NCBI GenBank assembly: GCA_002305635.1
Contig: DBPR01000019.1
Location: 93,347 to 157,346 of the forward strand
Source: Anaerolineaceae bacterium UBA1415
Lineage (GTDB): Bacteria; Chloroflexota; Anaerolineae; Anaerolineales; Anaerolineaceae
Direction of reading: 5' to 3'
Length of the DNA stretch: 64,000 nt
This document shows, one piece after another, positions 58,485 through 64,000 of this stretch (within the stretch, counting starts at the first letter, position 1; each line of letters begins with the position of its first letter). Below the pieces are notes generated by a model, which was not told the origin of the DNA, did no database searches, and saw only the letters and a list, made by a program, of their open reading frames with translations. Position numbers and translations under genes: made by a program.

Positions 58485-60677
58485 ATGTCACACAAGAAAG
58501 TTTTAATCGTTTTTATCCTTATCCTGATGCTCCTTGCCAGCGTCGCCAGCCCGGTTGCGGCTGATCCACCCGAAACCACCCGTATTTGGGTTAGTTATAA
58601 GGACAGCGCCGGACCGGATGTGCTCAAGATGCTGACCGGGAATGGCGCCAAAGTTCATTTTGACTTCCCTGAACTGGGAGCTTATGTCGTAAGCGTACCC
58701 ACGGCTGCCCTCAATGGCATTCTCAACAATCCCTTTGTGCTGGATGTTGAGGAAGACGCCTTGCGTTATCCGATCCAAAGCATGGAATCTCAGGTCACCG
58801 ACCAGGCTTACTCCGTTTTGGAACAAACCGGACAAGTTGTTCCATACGGCATCGATTTGGTTCAGGCTCGCGATGTTTGGGATGCGAATCGCGATGGCGT
58901 TGTTGACGCTGGAGCTCCAACGGCAGCAAATCGCACCCTCTGTATCATTGACTCCGGTTACTATCAGGGTCACGAAGACCTGCCCAATGCGATCGGTGGC
59001 TATTCACAGGTTGATGACGATTGGTCCCGTGATGGCGGCGGACACGGTTCGCACGTTGGCGGAACCATCACTGCTGAAAACAATCCCTATGGTGTTGTCG
59101 GTGTGATCCCTGGTACGATTAACCTTTACATTATTAAATTCTTCAATGATGCAGGTAAGGCAACTTACGCATCCAACCTGGTCGATGCGTTAAGCCGCTG
59201 TCGGGCGGCTGGCGCGAATGTTGTCAGCATGAGTCTGGGTGGCCCACAATATGTTCGTGCGGAAAATACCGCTTTCACGAGTGCGTACAATGCCGGTGTT
59301 CTCAGCGTTGCGGCAGCAGGAAACGACGGTAATACCGGGCTTTCCTATCCTGCCTCTTATACCTCGGTCATGTCTGTGGCCGCTGTCGATTCCAATATGA
59401 ACTGGGCTGATTTCTCCCAATACAACAGTCAGGTCGAAATTGCAGCGCCAGGTGTGAATGTGCTCTCGACTGTGCCTTATATCGAAACCAACAAAGTTAC
59501 TGTCAGCGGCGTCGATTACAACGGCGGCCACATCGAATATTCTGCCCGTGGCACTGCCAGCGGCAGCCTGGTTGATGGAGGTCTCTGTGGAACAACAGGT
59601 TCCTGGAGCGGCAAGGTTGTTTTATGCCAGCGCGGTGATTACGATTTCTTTACGAAAGTTAATAATGTTAAAAACAGCGGCGGCGTGGCGGCCATTATTT
59701 ACAATAATGTACCAGGTGATTTTGGAGGAACACTTGGTGATGGCAACAGCTCTACCATCATTGGTATTTCACTTAGCCAGGAAGCCGGGCAATTTTTGGT
59801 TGCCAATAAACTGGGACAGACCGCAACCGTTTTTAGCGCGGTGGATCAACCAGCCAGCGGTTACGAATATTACAACGGCACTTCCATGGCGACCCCCCAT
59901 GTCTCCGCGGTGGCAGCCCTGGTTTGGAGCGCGGTGCCAAACAAGACCAATGCTGAAATTCGCGCGGCTCTGACCGCGACCGCACTTGATCTGGGCACAC
60001 CTGGCCGCGATGTTTATTACGGTTATGGTCTGATTCAGGCCAAAGCAGCTCTTGACTATCTTGGCGGAACAACACCTCCGGTAGAGAATACAGCCCCTAC
60101 GCTCGCGATCAGCAGCCCATCAAATAACAGCAGCTTTACGCTCGGCGAGGCGATCACCTTTACAGCCAGTGCCAGCGATGCCGAAGATGGCAATCTGAGC
60201 GGATCGATCGTTTGGAAACTGAACGGGAGCGTTCTGTATAACGGAGCATCTTTCACCAAATCTGATCTGCCGACCGGTACTCATACTTTGGAAGCCAGTG
60301 TTGTTGACAGCGGCGGTCTGACTGCCAGCCAACAGGTCACGGTCAACGTGACTGAACCGAGCTCAGCGCAAGCACTTTCTGCGACGATCACAACGAACGC
60401 TGCTTCATATTACAATTTTGCCCGGGTTTACGGCACGGTTACAGTTGTGGATCAAAATGGCGCGCCTGTGCCGTCCGCCAGTGTCAGTGTTTTGCTCACG
60501 ACAGCGAATGGAACCAGAACAACCTTCACCGGAACGACCGGATCAAATGGAACCTATACCTTTAGCTATCGAATCAACGCCCGTAAGACAGGTTATGGCA
60601 CTTATTTACTTGAAGCAACGGTAACCAAGGCCGGATATCTGCCCGCTACAGCTGCTACAAGCTTCCTCGTTAGATAA
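58485..60677 (+). CDS. Secreted subtilisin-like serine protease (S8)
   Basis: A 730-residue secreted protease. It has a signal peptide (about 1-27, ending SPVAA-like), an I9-type propeptide (RIWVSYKDSAGPDVLKML), and the catalytic triad Asp in LCIIDSGYYQGHEDL, His in GGGHGSHVGGTI and Ser in YNGTSMATPHVSA. A PA-like insert lies between His and Ser (GGVAAIIYNNVPGDFGG). After the protease come an Ig-like domain (NTAPTLAISSPSNNSSFTLG) and a second beta-sandwich with FTGTTGSNGTYTFSYRI. It likely digests extracellular protein. AAGGAG precedes the ATG. Followed by a strong terminator. Confidence 0.92.
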   Translation: MSHKKVLIVFILILMLLASVASPVAADPPETTRIWVSYKDSAGPDVLKMLTGNGAKVHFDFPELGAYVVSVPTAALNGILNNPFVLDVEEDALRYPIQSMESQVTDQAYSVLEQTGQVVPYGIDLVQARDVWDANRDGVVDAGAPTAANRTLCIIDSGYYQGHEDLPNAIGGYSQVDDDWSRDGGGHGSHVGGTITAENNPYGVVGVIPGTINLYIIKFFNDAGKATYASNLVDALSRCRAAGANVVSMSLGGPQYVRAENTAFTSAYNAGVLSVAAAGNDGNTGLSYPASYTSVMSVAAVDSNMNWADFSQYNSQVEIAAPGVNVLSTVPYIETNKVTVSGVDYNGGHIEYSARGTASGSLVDGGLCGTTGSWSGKVVLCQRGDYDFFTKVNNVKNSGGVAAIIYNNVPGDFGGTLGDGNSSTIIGISLSQEAGQFLVANKLGQTATVFSAVDQPASGYEYYNGTSMATPHVSAVAALVWSAVPNKTNAEIRAALTATALDLGTPGRDVYYGYGLIQAKAALDYLGGTTPPVENTAPTLAISSPSNNSSFTLGEAITFTASASDAEDGNLSGSIVWKLNGSVLYNGASFTKSDLPTGTHTLEASVVDSGGLTASQQVTVNVTEPSSAQALSATITTNAASYYNFARVYGTVTVVDQNGAPVPSASVSVLLTTANGTRTTFTGTTGSNGTYTFSYRINARKTGYGTYLLEATVTKAGYLPATAATSFLVR

Positions 60678-60695
60678 AATTGGAAAATTAAGGGG

Positions 60696-60723
60696 AAACT
60701 GCCGACCAGAAGGTCGGCAGTTT
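60696..60723. terminator. Bidirectional terminator between subtilase and S41 protease
   Basis: AAACTGCCGACC (60696-60707) and GGTCGGCAGTTT (60712-60723) form a perfect 12-bp stem with an AGAA loop, followed by AATTTTAAT. It lies between convergent genes. Confidence 0.8.
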
Positions 60724-60755
60724 AATTTTAATCATCACTCGTTCGCGAGTTGAGC

Positions 60756-62060
60756 TTATTTGTTGTTGAAAAATTCAATGGCGGCGTTCAATTGCGGGTC
60801 GATGCCAGCTTCATATTCTTCCTGGGTGTATTCGACCAAGATATCAGGGGTGAGGCCGATCTCGCTGATCTGATGCTCGTTGGGGGTGATCCAGCGCGCG
60901 ATGGTGATGCGCACGCCGCCCTCTTCGCTTCTCAGCGGGATCCAGTTTTGCACAGAGCCTTTGCCGTAGCTGGTCACGCCGATCAGGGTTCCGCGGTCAT
61001 AATCCTGAATGGCCCCGGCGGTAATTTCGGAAGCCGAAGCGGTGCCTTCATTAATAAGTACAACCAACGGGATTTCGGTCGCCAGTCCGCCCGTATTGGC
61101 GCGGTAGGTCTCGCGGCTGCCATCGCCATATTCTTCGTACATAATGACGCCGTTGGCGATGAACTCTGAGCTTACCTCAATGGCAGTGACCAGATAGCCG
61201 CCGCCGTTGCTGCGCAGGTCAAAAATGAGCCCTTTCGGATTTTGTGCCATCAGTTCTTTCAGAGCGGCGCGCAGTTGGGCCGTCGCCTGCTCGTTGAAGG
61301 TATGTAGGGCAACATAGGCAATGTTTCCTTCCAGCATCTCGTAATCCACTACTGGAACCTGGATCACGGCACGCGTGATCGTCATCTCAAGGGTCTCTTC
61401 TCCACGTCGGATCGTCAGGGTGACGGGCTCGCCAGCTGGCCCCAGGATCTTCTTCAGGGCCAGGTCGCCGGGAATACCGGTCATGTCTTCGCCATTGATG
61501 GCAATGACCTGATCTTTGGCGCGCAGACCAGCTGCCTCGGCCGGGGAACCTTTCATCGGCGATATCACCTCAACATATTCACCGGATGTATCGACCCAGG
61601 CGCCGATGCCGGTGTATTCGCCTTCCATCTCGGCGTTGGCCTGCTGGAATTGCTGGGGGTCCATGTAGGAAGTGTGCTTGTCACCGGTGGCGGCCAGCAT
61701 GCCCTGAATGGCTCCCCGCATCAGTACCAGGTCGTTCAGTGGCTGGTCGACATAGTTCTCGTGCAGCAGATTCCAGCTTTCCCAGAAGGGCTTGAAGAGC
61801 TCTTCCAGCTCTTCGAGCGTGGTGGCCTGCACAATTTCGGTTGGCGCCACCTCGTCTGTGGCGTCGTGACCGGTCGAGGCGTCCTTTGGCGGTTGGACGG
61901 GGTTGTTGTTGACGGGTTGGGTGGCGCTCAGACCGAGAGCCTCGCGCAGCGGGTTGCGGGGCAGGATGCTGCCGACCACAAATCCGCCAAAAAATGTTAC
62001 TACCAGCAGCGCTATCAGAGCGATAGCCAACAGGCATGAACGTAATCCTTTATTTTCCAT
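60756..62060 (-). CDS. S41-family carboxy-terminal processing protease
   Basis: A 434-residue exported protease with an N-terminal membrane segment (CLLAIALIALLVVTFFGGFVV), a Pro/Asp-rich stretch, a PDZ domain (about 160-235; EVISPMKGSPAEAAGLRAKD) and an S41 catalytic domain. GLIFDLRSNGGGYLVTA, LINEGTASASEITAGAIQD (catalytic Ser) and VTSYGKGSVQNW (catalytic Lys) are present. It probably trims exported proteins at the membrane or wall. GGAGA precedes the ATG. Convergent with the subtilase. Confidence 0.92.
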   Translation of the reverse strand: MENKGLRSCLLAIALIALLVVTFFGGFVVGSILPRNPLREALGLSATQPVNNNPVQPPKDASTGHDATDEVAPTEIVQATTLEELEELFKPFWESWNLLHENYVDQPLNDLVLMRGAIQGMLAATGDKHTSYMDPQQFQQANAEMEGEYTGIGAWVDTSGEYVEVISPMKGSPAEAAGLRAKDQVIAINGEDMTGIPGDLALKKILGPAGEPVTLTIRRGEETLEMTITRAVIQVPVVDYEMLEGNIAYVALHTFNEQATAQLRAALKELMAQNPKGLIFDLRSNGGGYLVTAIEVSSEFIANGVIMYEEYGDGSRETYRANTGGLATEIPLVVLINEGTASASEITAGAIQDYDRGTLIGVTSYGKGSVQNWIPLRSEEGGVRITIARWITPNEHQISEIGLTPDILVEYTQEEYEAGIDPQLNAAIEFFNNK

Positions 62061-62080
62061 AATTCTCCATTCAGAAAAAA

Positions 62081-62731
62081 CTATATCTTGATTGTACTCT
62101 CCAGCTTTGTCAAAAATTCTGGCAAAGCGGATAATTTTTTAATTTGAGGATGGTCGCAACCTTCCACGTGCCTGGCAGAAACCAACAAGGTATACATTCC
62201 AAGCGCTCTGGCGGAATCGAGGTTGCTGACGCGATCGTCAACGAAGAGGCTTTCTTCAGCTTTGGGTTGGTTCGCCAGTGCAAACGCTTTTTCAAATGCG
62301 CCCTTGTGCGGCTTGCAATAGGGGTCGGTGTCTTCCAGATCAATGATGCCCTGAAACAGGTCGCGAATGCCCAGCAGTCCCAGAACCTGTTCGGCGTGGC
62401 TCTTGCTGGCGTTGGTGAAGATCCATTTTGGCTGCGGCAGCGACTCCAACGCGAGGCGCAGTTCCTGATCCTTGTGAATAAAAGGGGAAAGGTCTTCATC
62501 GTGAACGTATTCGAGATAATCGTGCAGGTCAGCGCCATATTCCGCCCGCAGGCCATTGATGGTCGAGCCGTATTTTTCGAGGAAGTGTTCTCGTATTTCA
62601 ATGATCTCGTCCGGCGGGATGCCAAGCACATCGCGCATGTAAACAACGATGCGTTCGCCCAAAAGCTCCCAGATACCGTTGTTGGGTGGATAGACAGTAT
62701 CGTCAAGGTCGATAAAAAGTGTTTTGATCAT
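62081..62731 (-). CDS. HAD-family pyrimidine 5'-nucleotidase-like phosphatase
   Basis: A 216-residue HAD hydrolase. The nucleophile motif is LFIDLDDTVYPPNNGIWE, motif II is KWIFTNASKSHAEQVL, and motif III-IV are KPHKGAFEKAFA and SLFVDDRVSNLDSARALGM. This layout fits the SDT1-like pyrimidine 5'-nucleotidase group. It overlaps the LOG-family gene upstream by 4 bp (ATGA), so both are translated together. Phosphatase activity is likely; the substrate is inferred from family. Confidence 0.85.
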   Translation of the reverse strand: MIKTLFIDLDDTVYPPNNGIWELLGERIVVYMRDVLGIPPDEIIEIREHFLEKYGSTINGLRAEYGADLHDYLEYVHDEDLSPFIHKDQELRLALESLPQPKWIFTNASKSHAEQVLGLLGIRDLFQGIIDLEDTDPYCKPHKGAFEKAFALANQPKAEESLFVDDRVSNLDSARALGMYTLLVSARHVEGCDHPQIKKLSALPEFLTKLESTIKI

Positions 62732-63318
62732 TCGCGCACCAGCCAGCGGTTCATATTTTCGGGTGGGGTAAACTCGTCCAGCGCTTGCAGAAGCTCAATG
62801 GGGTCTGAGTAAGCCCGGTAAAGCCCGCGGTGTTCTGGGTAGATAAACCCTTCCTCAATGGCAAGATCCAACATCGAGAGGAACAGGTCATAGTAGCCCC
62901 GCACATTGAGGAAGCCGATCGGTTTGGTGTGATGACCGATCTGAGCCCAGGTGAGCGCTTCGAGCGTTTCGTATAAGGTGCCAAAACCACCGGGGAGGGC
63001 GATAAAAGCGTCTCCCAGCTCGTTCATGCGCGCCTGGCGGATCTGGATATTGGCAACCTCTTCAATCCGGGTCAGTTTGTCAAAGACCAGTTCGGGCAGG
63101 TTGAGGTCGTCATTGATGATCCCAATGACCTCTCCGCCGTGGTCCAGCGCTCCTCTGGCGACGGCGCCCATCAGGCCGGTTTTTCCGCTGCCAAAAACGA
63201 GCTGCCGCCCCTGGGTGGCGATCGCCTTGCCAAGCGCGTAGGCGGCGTCCACGAAGCATTGATCGAGGCTGTCGGCGGAACCAGCATATACGGTAATGGT
63301 TTTTCTAATCGTAGCCAT
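62728..63318 (-). CDS. LOG-family nucleotide 5'-monophosphate phosphoribohydrolase
   Basis: A 196-residue LOG/TIGR00730 protein. The motif FGSGKTGLMGAVARGALDHGG, split at the length limit, and FIALPGGFGTLYETLEALTW (PGGxGTxxE) are diagnostic. The group releases free base and ribose 5-phosphate from nucleoside monophosphates. It overlaps the HAD nucleotidase, a sensible pairing for nucleotide turnover. GAGGG precedes the ATG and a TATAAT lies 13 nt before the start. Confidence 0.88.
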   Translation of the reverse strand: MATIRKTITVYAGSADSLDQCFVDAAYALGKAIATQGRQLVFGSGKTGLMGAVARGALDHGGEVIGIINDDLNLPELVFDKLTRIEEVANIQIRQARMNELGDAFIALPGGFGTLYETLEALTWAQIGHHTKPIGFLNVRGYYDLFLSMLDLAIEEGFIYPEHRGLYRAYSDPIELLQALDEFTPPENMNRWLVRE

Positions 63319-63403
63319 ATTAATCCCTCAAATTATACCTTTGTCAGGGCGATGTCCAAACAAAAGCATAACAAAAGCGTAAGGCTTGTATTGTAAGCGA
63401 AGT

Positions 63404-63931
63404 TTAGTGAGTTTTTCGTAAAAAGCCGAAAATGACGACCAGGATGATGCCAATCAGACTAATACTGATCATGGCCAGACCAACATGTTGGCTGTTGCCA
63501 AAAACGCGTTGACCAAGGCTGGGCGGTGGCGTGGCGGTGGCAGTTGGCAGCGGGGTATTGCTCGGAATGGGCGTTCGGCTGGGTTGGAAAACGGTTGGTC
63601 GCGGGGTATGCTCCACCGGAGTGGGGCTTGATTCGACAAAGGGCGTCGGGGTATTGGCCTTGCGGATGAGGAGATAGGTGCCCGCGTACACTTCGTTGGC
63701 GTCTGGGCTGTTGCCGTTCAGGATCATGATATCGCTGGGCGAGACGCCGTAAGCCTCGGCGATGTTCCAGAGCGTGTCTCCGTAAACGACGTAATGATAG
63801 ATCGAACCGTCCGCGTTCGGGGTGGAAACGACCACCCCCTGATAAACGGGGGTCAACGCCTGCGCCCGGACGGGGGAATAGACCACCAGACAGAGGAGCA
63901 TGAGCAGGAACAAGACCTTCAATCGTTTCAT
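63404..63931 (-). CDS. LysM-domain protein with C-terminal membrane segment
   Basis: A 175-residue exported protein. A signal peptide (LKVLFLLMLLCLVVYSPVRA) is followed by a LysM domain (about 37-90: YHYVVYGDTLWNIAEAYGVS ... AGTYLLIRK), a Pro/Thr-rich linker (about 93-137) and a C-terminal membrane segment (AMISISLIGIILVVIFGFL) with a basic end. This places the LysM outside and anchors it. The ATG at 63931 fits the signal; TATAAT at 63939-63944 ends 7 nt before it with no Shine-Dalgarno. Related in design to the 44.7-kb protein. Confidence 0.85.
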   Translation of the reverse strand: MKRLKVLFLLMLLCLVVYSPVRAQALTPVYQGVVVSTPNADGSIYHYVVYGDTLWNIAEAYGVSPSDIMILNGNSPDANEVYAGTYLLIRKANTPTPFVESSPTPVEHTPRPTVFQPSRTPIPSNTPLPTATATPPPSLGQRVFGNSQHVGLAMISISLIGIILVVIFGFLRKTH

Positions 63932-64000
63932 GGGCTCTATTATAGCCGTTTTGAGGACGAACGAAGATTTTTTACTTTCAGGCATGAATGTAAAAAATGA

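Overview
The window looks like chromosomal core sequence of an anaerobic Chloroflexota bacterium, most likely class Anaerolineae. This is inferred from the gene mix: a mevalonate-type decarboxylase, a long formate-tetrahydrofolate ligase, several secreted or lipid-anchored proteins with Thr/Pro/Ser-rich linkers and LysM or SH3-like domains, and no outer-membrane proteins. Most genes are moderately GC-rich. One AT-rich gene at 49.8-51.7 kb stands out as probably acquired. I see no prophage, transposase, rRNA or CRISPR array. One tRNA is present, tRNA-Leu(TAA) at 51.8 kb.

Layout. 0.7-6.4 kb: a lipoprotein, a MiaB-type methylthiotransferase, an operon (MBL-fold protein, asparaginase, endonuclease III) and an M23 peptidase. 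6.8-12 kb: era, a YhhN membrane protein, a small-membrane-protein/TrmI/NUDIX operon, TatD and PPK2. 12.1-15.2 kb: an alpha/beta-hydrolase-like protein, SH3-like protein, PP2C phosphatase and response regulator on one strand. 15.4-22.4 kb: a beta-lactamase-like protein, a DHH-CBS-nucleotidyltransferase fusion, an acetyltransferase, an SPL-like radical SAM protein and a family 5 uracil-DNA glycosylase. 22.7-30 kb: eno, pyrG, an S1-domain protein, a NUDIX hydrolase, serS and membrane proteins.

30.2-39.1 kb is the most coherent metabolic block, a divergent glycerol/dihydroxyacetone regulon. Leftward it encodes a glycerol channel, DhaK, DhaL, glycerol kinase, a small membrane protein and a DhaM-HPr fusion. 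Rightward it encodes GlpA-like and GlpB-like flavoproteins and a DUF1667 Fe-S protein. Glycerol would enter, be phosphorylated and be oxidised to DHAP, while dihydroxyacetone would be phosphorylated through a PTS relay. The intergenic region carries candidate promoters on both strands and a HutC/GntR-type operator core. Strong hairpins separate several genes of the leftward operon.

39.6-49.4 kb: an M20 amidohydrolase, DinB-like protein and carbamoyltransferase cluster, an oxidoreductase, a LysM protein, deoC, a (phospho)mevalonate decarboxylase, and a lactate permease coupled to a 57-codon membrane protein. 49.8-64 kb: a solitary DUF262/DUF1524 (GmrSD-like) putative defence nuclease, tRNA-Leu, a lipoprotein, fhs, oligoendopeptidase F, a secreted subtilase, an S41 protease, a HAD nucleotidase/LOG pair and a LysM protein.

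Three cross-cutting patterns deserve attention. A dispersed palindromic repeat family with a TGTACGGACGGGG core occurs at four intergenic loci. A second repeat built on CCTTCTCCGCGGGGAGAAGG is tandemly duplicated at 39.35-39.58 kb. At least eight genes have a -10-like hexamer only 6-9 nt before the start codon, suggesting leaderless transcripts. I found no complete novel system. The best candidates are the hybrid glycerol/DHA regulon, the carbamoyltransferase/M20/DinB cluster and the repeat family.
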